Below are positions 25,959-35,201 of a stretch of DNA of 64,000 bases, piece after piece. This stretch comes from Yersinia intermedia (GTDB taxonomy: Bacteria; Pseudomonadota; Gammaproteobacteria; Enterobacterales; Enterobacteriaceae), in the NCBI RefSeq assembly GCF_900635455.1, contig NZ_LR134116.1, forward strand, positions 4,650,001-4,714,000, read 5' to 3'. Under the pieces are notes generated by a model. That model worked only from the letters and a program-made list of their open reading frames with translations, searched no databases and was not told where the DNA came from. Each line of letters starts with the position of its first letter. The stretch's first letter is position 1. The position numbers and the translations under genes were made by a program.

Positions 25959-27158
25959 ATGATTATAAAACCACGTGTACGCGGCTTTATCTGTGTGACT
26001 GCTCACCCGGCGGGCTGTGAAGCTAACGTCAAAAAGCAAATCGACTATGTCACAGCAGAAGGCCCAATTGCTAACGGCCCAAAACGAGTATTAGTGATTG
26101 GTGCGTCAACTGGATACGGGCTGGCCGCTCGAATCACAGCAGCATTTGGTTGTGGTGCCGATACGCTGGGTATTTTCTTTGAACGCCCAGGAGAAGAAGG
26201 TAAACCGGCGACCTCCGGCTGGTACAACAGTGCAGCTTTCCACAAGTTTGCTGAGCAGAAAGGCCTGTATGCGAAAAGCATCAATGGCGATGCGTTCTCC
26301 GATGAGATCAAACGACTGACCATCGAGGCTATTAAGCAAGATCTGGGTCAGGTTGATCAAGTTATCTATAGCCTGGCCTCGCCACGCCGTACTCATCCAA
26401 AAACCGGCGAAGTGTTTAACTCCACACTGAAGCCAATCGGCCATGAAGTTAAATTCCGTGGCCTGGATACCGATAAAGAAGTTATCAAAGAAGTTGTGCT
26501 ACAACCCGCAACCCAAACCGAGATAGACAACACGGTAGCCGTGATGGGTGGCGAAGACTGGCAGATGTGGATTGATGCGCTACTGGAAGCTGGCGTGCTG
26601 GCTGAGGGCGCGCAAACTACCGCCTTTACTTACCTGGGTGAAAAAATCACTCATGATATCTATTGGAACGGTTCTATTGGCGCAGCCAAAAAGGATCTGG
26701 ACCAAAAAGTTCTGACGATCCGCGATAGCTTAGCGGCCCATGGCGGCGGTGATGCCAGGGTATCCGTGCTAAAAGCGGTAGTGACTCAGGCAAGCTCCGC
26801 TATCCCAATGATGCCACTGTATTTGTCATTGCTATTCAAGGTAATGAAAGAAAAAGGCACGCATGAAGGCTGTATCGAGCAAGTTTATTCGCTGTATAAA
26901 GACAGCTTGTGTGGTGATGCACCGCATCTGGACGCCGATGGCCGCTTGCGTGCTGACTACAAAGAACTGGCACCAGAAATTCAAAACCAGGTACAAGCGC
27001 TGTGGGATCAGGTTACCAACGACAATATCTACCAATTGACCGACTTTACCGGTTATAAGACTGAGTTCTTAAACCTGTTTGGTTTTGCCGTCGACGGCGT
27101 GGATTATGACGCTGACGTAAATCCTGATGTAAAAATCCCTAATCTGATTCAGGGCTAA
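25959..27158 (+). CDS. fabV: Enoyl-ACP reductase FabV, NADH-dependent
   Basis: Trans-2-enoyl-ACP/CoA reductase of 399 residues that performs the last step of fatty-acid elongation and is insensitive to triclosan. The glycine-rich cofactor motif [12 protein letters not shown] is near residue 48. The catalytic Tyr235 and Lys244 (Tyr-X8-Lys spacing, longer than in FabI) are present. Length and sequence match the Y. pestis enzyme as I remember it. It is monocistronic, with hairpins on both sides. Confidence 0.96.
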   Translation: MIIKPRVRGFICVTAHPAGCEANVKKQIDYVTAEGPIANGPKRVLVIGASTGYGLAARITAAFGCGADTLGIFFERPGEEGKPATSGWYNSAAFHKFAEQKGLYAKSINGDAFSDEIKRLTIEAIKQDLGQVDQVIYSLASPRRTHPKTGEVFNSTLKPIGHEVKFRGLDTDKEVIKEVVLQPATQTEIDNTVAVMGGEDWQMWIDALLEAGVLAEGAQTTAFTYLGEKITHDIYWNGSIGAAKKDLDQKVLTIRDSLAAHGGGDARVSVLKAVVTQASSAIPMMPLYLSLLFKVMKEKGTHEGCIEQVYSLYKDSLCGDAPHLDADGRLRADYKELAPEIQNQVQALWDQVTNDNIYQLTDFTGYKTEFLNLFGFAVDGVDYDADVNPDVKIPNLIQG

Positions 27159-27177
27159 ACCCCGGTTATAGCGATAG

Positions 27178-27208
27178 AACCCGCTGCGGAATTTGCGCGC
27201 AGCGGGTT
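27178..27208. terminator. Hairpin after fabV
   Basis: An 11-bp perfect stem (aacccgctgcg / cgcagcgggtt) with a 9-base loop lies 19 bases after the fabV stop. The following bases are only moderately T-rich. It is the likely fabV transcript end. Confidence 0.7.
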
Positions 27209-27427
27209 GATAATCCGCCTTTCGTTCCAATCACCTAATAAAAAACACTAAATCCATTATCTCTATTATAGATAAGCTAAGGTCATTTTCTTCGTTTACG
27301 CTTCATCCCCGCAATGTTTGAATGATTTCATTCTTAGCTATCCCGTTCTTAGCTAAAAGAATAACCTGCAACATAATAAATAAAGCCTCGTTTAGAGACT
27401 AAATTAACACTATTCCACAGGGAAATT

Positions 27428-28249
27428 ATGATGAGAATGCGTTCACTGGCGATGCCTTTATTCAGTTTAATTATTTTTACTTCACTGAATGCTCATAGTG
27501 AAGAAAAGAAAGTTATCAAATTAGGATTTAATCCTGGCCCTTATAAAGAACAATTTGAAAAGGGTGTGGCCCCTTATCTGATCAACAAAGGCTATCGCAT
27601 CGAATATAAAGATTTCAATGATGGTATTCAGGTTAATAATGCCGTTAGCACTGGCGAGATTGATGGCAATATCATGCAACATCCTATTTATCTGCAAGCG
27701 ATAAATGAGCGACTGAGGATTGATAATACCGGTATTGTTCAGGTCCCGACGCCACCGATGGGGCTGTATTCTGATAAATATCAGCAAGGCCAAAAAGACC
27801 AAAAACCCAAAGAAGGTGCGTTGATTTCAGTCCCTAACCAGCCCTCAAATGAGTACCGCGCAGCACTGCTGTTGCAATCTATCGGCTGGATAAAGCTGAA
27901 AGAAAAAATTGATCCGGCTACCTTCTCGCAAAAAGATATAGCAGAAAATCCGTACCATCTGGTGATCAAAGAGATGGATAATGCCCAGCAAGTCAGAGCA
28001 TTACCCGATGTCGATTTTGGCGCTATTCAGGGCAACTTTGCTGTATCTAACGGTATAAAACTCAGTTCGGCGCTGCAACTTGAAAAACCAACCACACAGT
28101 TTGTGAATGTGGTAACTGTCGCCGGTAAAAATAAAGATGCAGAATTTGCCAAGGATATTATTGCGGGATACCACTCGGCAGAGTTCAAAAAATACATTCA
28201 GGAAAATGAGAAATATACCGGTTATATGCTGCCTGATTATCTTAATTAA
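27428..28249 (+). CDS. MetQ/NlpA-family ABC substrate-binding protein
   Basis: Periplasmic binding protein of 273 residues of the NlpA (MetQ) family. The segments IKLGFNPGPYKEQFEKGV, GNIMQHPIYLQ and VPTPPMGLYSDKY match the family. A signal peptide (about residues 1-22, ending LNAHS) is present, but there is no lipobox cysteine, although most family members are lipoproteins. It heads an operon with an ATPase (12 bases on) and a permease, the full MetQNI set. Methionine or another small amino acid is the likely ligand; a methionine-specific role cannot be proved here. Confidence 0.87.
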   Translation: MMRMRSLAMPLFSLIIFTSLNAHSEEKKVIKLGFNPGPYKEQFEKGVAPYLINKGYRIEYKDFNDGIQVNNAVSTGEIDGNIMQHPIYLQAINERLRIDNTGIVQVPTPPMGLYSDKYQQGQKDQKPKEGALISVPNQPSNEYRAALLLQSIGWIKLKEKIDPATFSQKDIAENPYHLVIKEMDNAQQVRALPDVDFGAIQGNFAVSNGIKLSSALQLEKPTTQFVNVVTVAGKNKDAEFAKDIIAGYHSAEFKKYIQENEKYTGYMLPDYLN

Positions 28250-28261
28250 TGGAATAATCTG

Positions 28262-29278
28262 ATGATTGAACTTCAGCATATTTCCAAGACCTTTGAACGT
28301 AAAGGTGTAAAACTACAAGCGCTTAATAATGTCAGCTTAACTGTCGAAGATGGCGATATATTTGGCATTATTGGTTACAGTGGTGCGGGGAAAAGCACCT
28401 TATTACGAATGGTAAACTCGTTGGAAAGCCCAACATCTGGCGATGTGATTATTGATGGTAATAATCTACATGATTTCAGTCATGAGCAACTCAGACTGCT
28501 AAAAAAGAATATCGGTATGATATTCCAGAACTTTAACTTACTGGAATCAAAAACTGTTTTTAAGAATGTCGCTATGCCGCTTATCTTATTAGGTAGAAAT
28601 AAAAAATTCATTCAGGATCGCGTCGCAGAGTTGCTGGATTTTGTCGGATTGGGTGATAAGAGTAATAGTTTTCCTAATGAATTATCGGGTGGTCAGAAGC
28701 AGCGGGTGGGTATTGCTCGTGCTCTGGCAACCAATCCATCAATTCTACTGTGTGATGAGGCTACATCGTCACTGGATCCACAAACCACCGCCCAGATTTT
28801 ATTATTACTGAAGAAAATTAATCAGCAATACAATATTACGGTGTTGCTGATTACCCATGAAATGTCAGTTATTCAAAAAATCTGTAATAAGGTCGCGGTT
28901 ATGGAAAACGGTCAAATAATTGAGCAGGGTTCTGTATTAACGGTTTTTGGCCACCCCACTCACCCCACAACCCTTAATTTCGTTCGTACAGTGATCAAGG
29001 ACAGCCTACCCGATAGCGTGAGAAAACTGTTAGATAACAGCCATGCTGGCCGCCAGTTTCGTTTAGCATTTATGGGGGCGATCGCGACACAACCGGTGAT
29101 AAATCAACTCATCAGGCAATATGATATTGGCGTGAATATTCTATTTGCCAACATGTCGGAGATACAAGACACCACATTGGGTCATATGGTGCTGCTGTTA
29201 ACCGGTAACAACAACCTCATTGATAGTGCCGTCACTCACCTGGCAGGAACGGGAATTGATATACAGGAAATACATTAA
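28262..29278 (+). CDS. MetN-type ABC ATPase with NIL domain
   Basis: ATPase of 338 residues. Walker A is GYSGAGKSTLLR, the signature LSGGQKQRVGIARAL, and Walker B ILLCDEATSSLD. A C-terminal NIL-type domain (about 262-336), used by MetN for substrate feedback inhibition, is present (FRLAFMGAIATQPVINQL). It energises the permease that follows; its stop and the permease ATG overlap by one base. Confidence 0.93.
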   Translation: MIELQHISKTFERKGVKLQALNNVSLTVEDGDIFGIIGYSGAGKSTLLRMVNSLESPTSGDVIIDGNNLHDFSHEQLRLLKKNIGMIFQNFNLLESKTVFKNVAMPLILLGRNKKFIQDRVAELLDFVGLGDKSNSFPNELSGGQKQRVGIARALATNPSILLCDEATSSLDPQTTAQILLLLKKINQQYNITVLLITHEMSVIQKICNKVAVMENGQIIEQGSVLTVFGHPTHPTTLNFVRTVIKDSLPDSVRKLLDNSHAGRQFRLAFMGAIATQPVINQLIRQYDIGVNILFANMSEIQDTTLGHMVLLLTGNNNLIDSAVTHLAGTGIDIQEIH

Positions 29279-29937
29279 TGATCGAAACCGCAATTACGTT
29301 GGACCAATTTGTCCAGGCGCTACACGACACACTGGTTATGGTCAGTATTTCATTGGTGATCGGTTCTCTTATTGGTATCCCTCTGGGAATCTTATTGGTG
29401 GTAACCCGCCCAGGAGGGCTAATTAAGAATCGTACTTTTTATAATATTCTTAACCCCGTGATTAATATCATCCGATCACTGCCCTTTATTATTTTGATGG
29501 TGGCAATTATCCCACTTACCCGCTTGATCGTGAATACCACGATCGGAACACCGGGGGCTATCGTGCCATTGATTATTTTTATCGCACCTTATATTGGCCG
29601 TTTGGTCGAAAACTCGCTGCTGGATGTAAATCCCGGTATTTTGGAGGCGGCAAAATCGATGGGTGCCACGCCCCTTCAGGCGATTTGGTATTTTTTATTA
29701 CCTGAAGCACTGTCATCTTTAATATTGGCACTGACCACTGCCACCATTGGCTTGATTGGTGCTACCGCCATGGCAGGTACTGTCGGCGGCGGCGGAATTG
29801 GTGATCTGGCTATAACCTATGGCTACCAGCGCTTTGATACATTCGTAACTGTCACTACCGCGATTGTATTGATTATTACGGTACAGCTCATCCAATCGCT
29901 GGGTAATTTATTTGCCAGTAAAATTCGCCGTGAGTGA
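29278..29937 (+). CDS. MetI-type ABC permease
   Basis: Inner-membrane permease of 219 residues with about five hydrophobic segments. The cytoplasmic coupling loop is GILEAAKSMGATPLQAIWYFLLPEAL (the EAA motif). It completes the three-gene transporter with the binding protein and ATPase upstream. Translation is probably coupled to the ATPase gene through the TAATG junction. Confidence 0.93.
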   Translation: MIETAITLDQFVQALHDTLVMVSISLVIGSLIGIPLGILLVVTRPGGLIKNRTFYNILNPVINIIRSLPFIILMVAIIPLTRLIVNTTIGTPGAIVPLIIFIAPYIGRLVENSLLDVNPGILEAAKSMGATPLQAIWYFLLPEALSSLILALTTATIGLIGATAMAGTVGGGGIGDLAITYGYQRFDTFVTVTTAIVLIITVQLIQSLGNLFASKIRRE

Positions 29938-29938
29938 T

Positions 29939-29970
29939 AAAAAAACCCCTTTCAGCGAACAAAAGGGGTT
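29939..29970 (-). terminator. Terminator between the MetI-type permease and the chemoreceptor gene
   Basis: A 9-bp stem (aacccctttt-side / aaaggggtt) with a 9-base loop. Seven As on its left side become a T-run for leftward transcription, so it suits the chemoreceptor gene best; it can also help to end the rightward transporter transcript, whose last stop is two bases away. Confidence 0.75.
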
Positions 29971-29974
29971 CAAA

Positions 29975-30047
29975 TGAAGGGGAAACGTGCCGTTGGGGTC
30001 GTAGTGGCGTAAGCCACCGAAACGCCCCTGGGTGCAGTCCCCCTTCA
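29975..30047. repeat. Short structured repeat, copy 2
   Basis: A 73-base element with inverted ends (tgaagggg / ccccttca) and, in the same order as at 13991-14049, ggggaaa, gt-ccg, gtaagcc, cgccc, ggtgcagtc and cccc. The middle part is longer than in copy 1. It lies between the transporter and the chemoreceptor genes. Confidence 0.55.
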
Positions 30048-30085
30048 CATACTCACTCGTTTTTCAAATAAGTCACAGTCGCGGA

Positions 30086-31990
30086 TTAAACCTTAAAGCC
30101 GCTAATCACACTTTCCAACTGCAAAGTTTGATCCTGCATCGCCTGTGCCGCAGCAGCAACTTGTTCCACCAACGCCGCATTTTGTTGTGTTGAATTATCC
30201 AACTGATTGATTGCCAGATTAACCTGTTCGATACCTAAGCTTTGCTCCTGACTGGATGACATGATTTCATTCATTAATGCTGCCACGTTGGACACACCGC
30301 TCATTAAATCATCCATAGTCGTGCCCGCGTCAGCCACCAAGTCAGTACCAATGGCGATATCAGCCACTGAGTCCTCAATAAGTTTTTTAATCTCACGAGC
30401 AGATGTCGCTGAGCGCTGCGCCAAATTACGCACTTCAGATGCTACTACCGCAAAACCTCGGCCTTGTTCGCCCGCTCTTGCTGCTTCTACCGCCGCGTTA
30501 AGTGCCAATATATTGGTTTGGAAGGCGATACTGTCAATCACACTAATGATATCGACTATTTTCTTCGATGAGTGATTGATTGAACCCATGGTATCTACCA
30601 CCTGTTTCACCACCTTGCCACCTTTCACCGCAACAGTAGATGCATCTCTCGCTAATTGGTTGGCATGGCTGGCGTTATCCGCATTTTGTTTCACCGTACT
30701 GGTAAGTTCATCCATTGAGGCTGCGGTTTGTTCAATTGAACTGGCCTGATCTTCAGTACGGGCGGATAAGTCCAGATTACCGCTGGCGATCTGGCGCGAT
30801 GCCGAAGCAATAGCCAGGCTACTTTCACCGACTTGCCGCATCATTTGCTGCAAATAGTCGATAAAATCGTTGAAACTCTGATTGATTGCATTGAATTCCG
30901 GGCTGCTGCTTTCCGGCAAGCGCTGAGTCAAATCAGCCCCACCCGCTGACAAGGCAGTGATATTCTCTTTCAAAACCGCTAAGCGTTTCATAAAGACGCG
31001 GATAGAAAACACCAGGAACAAGAGCAATAACAGCATAATTGGAATCTGTACTAACCCCAGATGCAACAGGATAGCGTGGCTCTGTTTAACCAATAAACTG
31101 GTTGGTAAGTCAGTAACCAAATACCACGGACTATTGGCGATCGGGCGAATGAATAGGGTGTGAGAAGTACCGTCGACATCAAATTCACTTTCCAGTGCTT
31201 TTTGCTCTTTCAACTGCGGCAGTAACCGCTGGGTTTCTGCTGCCATCGGCGAGTTGGCCGCAAAGTCAGACAGATTTTTTAATTCTGCTTTACCATCCGC
31301 CAGAGCGCTGCTACCGACAATTTTGCCATCAGTTTCGACAATCAGAATAGTGCCATTCACTTTCTGTTCCATCTCTTTAACCAAGCGGTTAAAGAAACCT
31401 AAGGTAACGTCAATGGTTGAAACACCGTATGCCTCATCACCTTTATAAATTGCCATCGCACAGTTAGTTCTTGGCTGCGGGCTGGCATCATCCTGGTAGG
31501 CCTTAGCCCACGCGCAGAAGCCTGCGGGTGCATTTAAACCATCTTTGTACCATGGCTGCTCAAAATAATTTTGTGATTCAGGTGAATTCCAATGGGTGTT
31601 GACGGTTAACTTATTTTCTCCATTACGGGCAAAGAAAGTGCTGAACTTAATCACCCCTTGCTCACGTTTATTAGGTAATGGCCAAATGCCACCCCCAAAC
31701 ACATTACTGTCGCCGTACTGATCCACCAGCCCCGGTAATAGTTGATCGATGGTATTGCTGTCCATAATGGCAACAGCCTGTGTAATGCTGCGGGCTTGCG
31801 CTTCCACTTTGTTCATTTGCGCAGTGATTGCCGTCGCTATTTGGTCAACACTATTGCCTACAATGGTACTTTCAGATTGTTTGAGTTGCGGTGTCACAAA
31901 AAGCTGAATGACCACCACGGTGATTATCAGTAGTAAAATAAAAAACGCACTGACGAGTAAGGTAAAGCGGGCTTGAGTGGTTTTTAGCAT
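30086..31990 (-). CDS. Methyl-accepting chemotaxis protein with Cache-type sensor
   Basis: Chemoreceptor of 634 residues. Membrane helix 1 (about 8-30) is followed by a periplasmic Cache-like ligand domain (about 35-305, with [15 protein letters not shown] and FEQPWYKDG), membrane helix 2 (about 310-332), a HAMP domain and the coiled-coil signalling domain whose hairpin tip reads [22 protein letters not shown]. The C-terminus (VISGFKV) lacks the NWETF-type pentapeptide that tethers CheR/CheB, so it may depend on other receptors for adaptation. I use the ATG at 31990; a TTG at 32005 would add five residues. A sigma-28 promoter lies just upstream. Confidence 0.93.
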   Translation of the reverse strand: MLKTTQARFTLLVSAFFILLLIITVVVIQLFVTPQLKQSESTIVGNSVDQIATAITAQMNKVEAQARSITQAVAIMDSNTIDQLLPGLVDQYGDSNVFGGGIWPLPNKREQGVIKFSTFFARNGENKLTVNTHWNSPESQNYFEQPWYKDGLNAPAGFCAWAKAYQDDASPQPRTNCAMAIYKGDEAYGVSTIDVTLGFFNRLVKEMEQKVNGTILIVETDGKIVGSSALADGKAELKNLSDFAANSPMAAETQRLLPQLKEQKALESEFDVDGTSHTLFIRPIANSPWYLVTDLPTSLLVKQSHAILLHLGLVQIPIMLLLLLFLVFSIRVFMKRLAVLKENITALSAGGADLTQRLPESSSPEFNAINQSFNDFIDYLQQMMRQVGESSLAIASASRQIASGNLDLSARTEDQASSIEQTAASMDELTSTVKQNADNASHANQLARDASTVAVKGGKVVKQVVDTMGSINHSSKKIVDIISVIDSIAFQTNILALNAAVEAARAGEQGRGFAVVASEVRNLAQRSATSAREIKKLIEDSVADIAIGTDLVADAGTTMDDLMSGVSNVAALMNEIMSSSQEQSLGIEQVNLAINQLDNSTQQNAALVEQVAAAAQAMQDQTLQLESVISGFKV

Positions 31991-32033
31991 TGTCGTGTCG
32001 CTCAATTAAGAAAGCTGGATAGCTCCAGATCTA

Positions 32034-32060
32034 TTAACGGCATTTCGCGCACAGACTTGA
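32034..32060 (-). promoter_or_regulatory. Flagellar sigma-28 (FliA) promoter of the chemoreceptor gene
   Basis: Read leftward, TCAAGTCT, 11 bases, then GCCGTTAA. The consensus is TAAAGTTT-N11-GCCGATAA, so 6 of 8 and 7 of 8 positions agree with exact spacing. It ends 43 bases before the start codon. This places the receptor in the class 3 flagellar regulon. Confidence 0.7.
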
Positions 32061-32213
32061 TGACTGGCAAAAACGATTTTTTCGTTCCTCTCCTGCGGTC
32101 ACAGTTTCAGCGTAATAATTCCATCCATAACACAAATTTAAGTGATATTTAAATATCGTCATCCGCGAGATAGCCATTGTTTTATCACATAAGTTTGGCC
32201 TACTCTGGTAACG

Positions 32214-32283
32214 ATATAACCCATAGATTTCAAGATGCAGGCAGTGGAGCAATATACCTGCAACGAGAAAGATGACGGGTATA
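32214..32283. repeat. ERIC-like short element
   Basis: A 70-base element that begins tataaccc, has an internal tgcagg / cctgca pair, and ends gatgacgggtata. The ends resemble the ERIC termini in this window, while the middle is short and diverged. It lies in the leader of yieF, 34 bases before its start codon. Confidence 0.5.
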
Positions 32284-32316
32284 AAGCCTCATCCATTTAC
32301 TGAACGGGAGTATGTC

Positions 32317-32888
32317 ATGTCACAGCAATCCCTTAAAATTGTCACTCTGCTGGGTAGCTTGCGGAATGGTTCCTACAATGCGATGGTAGCCCGCGCCCTG
32401 CCTAAATTAGCCCCTTCAGGCGTCATCATTGAAGCGCTGCCTTCTATCCGTGACATTCCACTTTATGATGCTGATGTACAGCAGGAAGACGGTTTCCCGA
32501 ACACGGTTCAAGCCATTGCTGAGCAAATTCGTCAAGCTGATGGCGTTATCATCGTCACACCGGAATATAATTATTCTGTGCCAGGTGGGTTGAAGAATGC
32601 GATCGATTGGCTGTCTCGCTTGCCAAATCAACCACTGGCAGGCAAACCGGTGGCGATTCAAACCAGCTCAATGGGGCCAATAGGTGGGGCTCGTTGCCAG
32701 TATCATTTGCGTCAGATCCTGGTTTTCCTTGATGCGATGGTGATGAATAAGCCTGAATTTATGGGGGTGTGATTCAAAGCAAAGTGGATGAGCAAGCCAA
32801 AGCATTGATTGACCAAGGAACGCTGGATTTCCTCACCGGCCAACTGGCAGCCTTTGCCACCTATATTGAACGTGTCCGCGTGAAATAA
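32317..32888 (+). pseudogene. yieF: Frameshifted NAD(P)H-dependent FMN reductase (YieF/ChrR)
   Basis: The first 150 codons match E. coli YieF/ChrR, a flavodoxin-fold quinone and chromate reductase (GSLRNGSYN phosphate loop, TPEYNYSVPGGLKNAIDWLS flavin motif). At 32763-32767 a run of five Gs replaces the six needed for MGGVIQ, so the frame ends with TGA at 32772 after 151 residues. The missing C-terminus (VIQSKVDEQAKALIDQGT and so on, to TAA at 32886-32888) is intact in the next frame. One base is lost in a homopolymer; this may be a true recent mutation or a sequencing error. Its place beside adeP-yieH agrees with E. coli. The start at 32317 follows a gggag ribosome site. Confidence 0.85.
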
Positions 32889-32965
32889 CTCATGATTGAA
32901 AACCCCCACTGGCCGCTGGTGATTGGGGGTTACTCTCTCGACCCACACATGTTGGATGCTACTAA

Positions 32966-34315
32966 ATGGCCGTTAAAATCACTGTCTGGCTTATCCTGAC
33001 CCTGATATCCACTCTCTGGCTGGGTTGGTATGGCTTAAATGAGCAGCAAGCTGAGCGTGAGGCCAATTTTCGTATTACCCACCGCGAATTGAGCCAGCAA
33101 TTAGCCCAACAACAAGCTATTTTGTTTCTGACTCTTGAACCGAACCAACTGTCGCAACTACAGCGCCACTTCCCGCAATTGGTCGCAATCAGTCAAACTA
33201 AAGCCGATAAATCAAAAGCAGGCCAGTTAACGCTGCAAGTTCACGGCGGTGATTATCAGCTATCGAACTCATACAATGGCAGTGGCTTGCAGATTAATGG
33301 GTTGAAACTGTTGCAGGTAGTGGGCTTACCGGAAAATTTCGACAGCGTGACATTACGCTATCAGCAACATCCGTTAGCTGTGTTGGGCAATCCAAATCCA
33401 GATAGCTTCTGGCAATGGCAAAAACCATTGGGAGAGGGTGCTCAATCCTTTTCGTTAACTGGCTATGCCACGCCTCTTTGGCGTGATTTACCTTGGTTAA
33501 CAGCTCTCCTGCTTTCACTCATATGGGGAGCTACCCTTTATGGTTGGCACCGTTGGCAGCAGTTGGCGCAATACCGCAATCGCGCCGAACAACGGGCTAA
33601 ATTTGCTGATCAAGCCAGACTCAATGCCATGGGGGAAATTGCCACGGGTATTGCCCATGAGTTGAACCAGCCACTCACTGCCACATTGACGTATAACCAA
33701 ACCGCGCTGCGATTATTACCCGCGCAGGATGACAACATCACCCCACTGCTACAGGCGTCGGTTGAGCAAATCAAACGAATTTCGGCGCTACTGGAGCGGC
33801 TACGCACGTTACTCAGCCGTGGGCAGGTGAATTTACAACCGGTGATGGTAGCGGATATCTGGCTACGCGTGAACGCTTTATTAAGTAATGAGATAGCCGC
33901 CAGCAAAGTAACGGTTGTGAATAGTATTTCAGCGAATTTACCGCCACTCTCGGCCGATCCTTTATGGCTGGAGCAAATTCTGCATAATTTACTCAGTAAT
34001 GCTATCCATGCCGTGCAACACACTACGACTCCGTTAATTTATTTCACTGCCCGCCTGCAACCACAGCAATGGCTAATTCAGATAGAGGATAATGGGCCGG
34101 GGCTAAGCCATCAGCAGTTAGACCACCTGTTCACACCTTTTTATACCACTCGCGAGAGTGGTCTGGGATTAGGGCTAACCCTGTGTGAGACATTGGTACA
34201 GCGAATGGGAGGTGACATAAAAGCCGCAAACAGTGAACATGGCGGGGCTTGTTTTACCCTAACCTTTCCCCTGATTGGCGAGAATACGCATGACAAAACA
34301 CATTTATCTGATTGA
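32966..34315 (+). CDS. Two-component sensor histidine kinase
   Basis: Membrane kinase of 449 residues. Membrane helix 1 (about 5-23) is followed by a periplasmic domain of about 150 residues without a recognised family, then membrane helix 2 (about 176-195). The dimerisation domain has the phosphorylated His231 in MGEIATGIAHELNQPL (FixL/DctB-like H-box), and the ATPase domain has the N-box LHNLLSNAIHAV and the G-boxes DNGPGLS and GLGLGLT. The downstream regulator overlaps its 3' end by 26 bases, so the two form a pair. Its signal is unknown; a neighbouring HbpS-like protein may be involved. Confidence 0.92.
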   Translation: MAVKITVWLILTLISTLWLGWYGLNEQQAEREANFRITHRELSQQLAQQQAILFLTLEPNQLSQLQRHFPQLVAISQTKADKSKAGQLTLQVHGGDYQLSNSYNGSGLQINGLKLLQVVGLPENFDSVTLRYQQHPLAVLGNPNPDSFWQWQKPLGEGAQSFSLTGYATPLWRDLPWLTALLLSLIWGATLYGWHRWQQLAQYRNRAEQRAKFADQARLNAMGEIATGIAHELNQPLTATLTYNQTALRLLPAQDDNITPLLQASVEQIKRISALLERLRTLLSRGQVNLQPVMVADIWLRVNALLSNEIAASKVTVVNSISANLPPLSADPLWLEQILHNLLSNAIHAVQHTTTPLIYFTARLQPQQWLIQIEDNGPGLSHQQLDHLFTPFYTTRESGLGLGLTLCETLVQRMGGDIKAANSEHGGACFTLTFPLIGENTHDKTHLSD

Positions 34316-34907
34316 TGATGATGACGGTGTTCGCGCCGCGCTAACCGCATTACTCGCCACCCTGGGCTGGGAAGTAAAAGCATTCAGTGACGGCCAGCAT
34401 TTCCTCGATTCATTGGCAATAACCCAGCCAAGTTGCGTACTACTGGATATCAGAATGCCGGGTAAGAGTGGGATGGCAGTATTAGAAGCCATTCAATGCC
34501 GTGATAGCACTCTTCCGGTCATCATAATGACTGGGCACGGTAATATTGAATTGTGCCGCCGGGCATTTAAAGGTGGAGCGCTGGAGTTTTTGACCAAACC
34601 TATCGACGCCGATGTGCTGATCGAAACCATCAGCATGGCGTTAGAACAGCATGAACAGGCGCTGGCAATCCACAGTCAACAGGCAGCCTATCAGCAGTTG
34701 ATCAGCCAACTCTCGGCTCGCGAACAGGAAGTCGCCGCGCTGATTATCCAAGGGGAAACCAGCAAGCAAATCGCCCAACGATTATCCCTTTCACCGCGAA
34801 CCGTTGAGGCGCATCGCGCTAACATCTTCGCTAAACTGGAGGTCAACTCGCTGGCATCACTTATTCATAATTACTCCTATATCCTACCAATAATATACCC
34901 AAAGTAA
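34290..34907 (+). CDS. FixJ/NarL-type response regulator
   Basis: Regulator of 205 residues. The receiver domain (about 1-120) has the acidic patch DDDD, the phosphorylated Asp53 in LLDIRMPG, Thr in MTGHG and Lys in TKPID. A LuxR-type helix-turn-helix follows (about 138-198, LSAREQEVAALIIQGETSKQ). The start is the ATG at 34290 inside the kinase gene. The last codons (Ile-Tyr-Pro-Lys, stop) are encoded by the terminus of an ERIC element, so the natural C-terminus may have been changed by the insertion. Confidence 0.92.
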   Translation: MTKHIYLIDDDDGVRAALTALLATLGWEVKAFSDGQHFLDSLAITQPSCVLLDIRMPGKSGMAVLEAIQCRDSTLPVIIMTGHGNIELCRRAFKGGALEFLTKPIDADVLIETISMALEQHEQALAIHSQQAAYQQLISQLSAREQEVAALIIQGETSKQIAQRLSLSPRTVEAHRANIFAKLEVNSLASLIHNYSYILPIIYPK

Positions 34908-35092
34908 TTGGTGTTGCAGGTAGGCAGCAAGTGAGCAACAAATTGTTTGTAAACCATGTTGAACAGCGCCTGCGCTGGCCCGTAGGGTGAGCCTCTGATG
35001 AGGCTCATAATCCCGATGAGCTTACGCAGTCAAGTGATTCGGGTGCGTGAGCGCAGATAACACCCCTGCGGCGCCAAGTACCAAGGGAATAG
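34894..35092. repeat. ERIC element, degenerate and enlarged
   Basis: It starts tataccc and continues with gttgcagg, ggcagcaagtgagcaac, gtagggtgagcctctgatg, cttacgcagtcaagtgat and gcgtgagcgcag, which are ERIC-like blocks. The stretch gagcaacaaattg to aggctcataatccc also occurs, reversed, in the pstC-pstS ERIC. The right end is poorly conserved. It fills most of the gap between the response regulator and the GlcG-like gene. Confidence 0.65.
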
Positions 35093-35201
35093 GTAGAAGT
35101 ACGGAGTAAAACGGGTAGTTAGCCGAATGTTTTTTCACCACTTATCACCGTAACATAACGGCACGGTGATGAAATCACTTCGCTAACAATAAGGATTTTA
35201 T

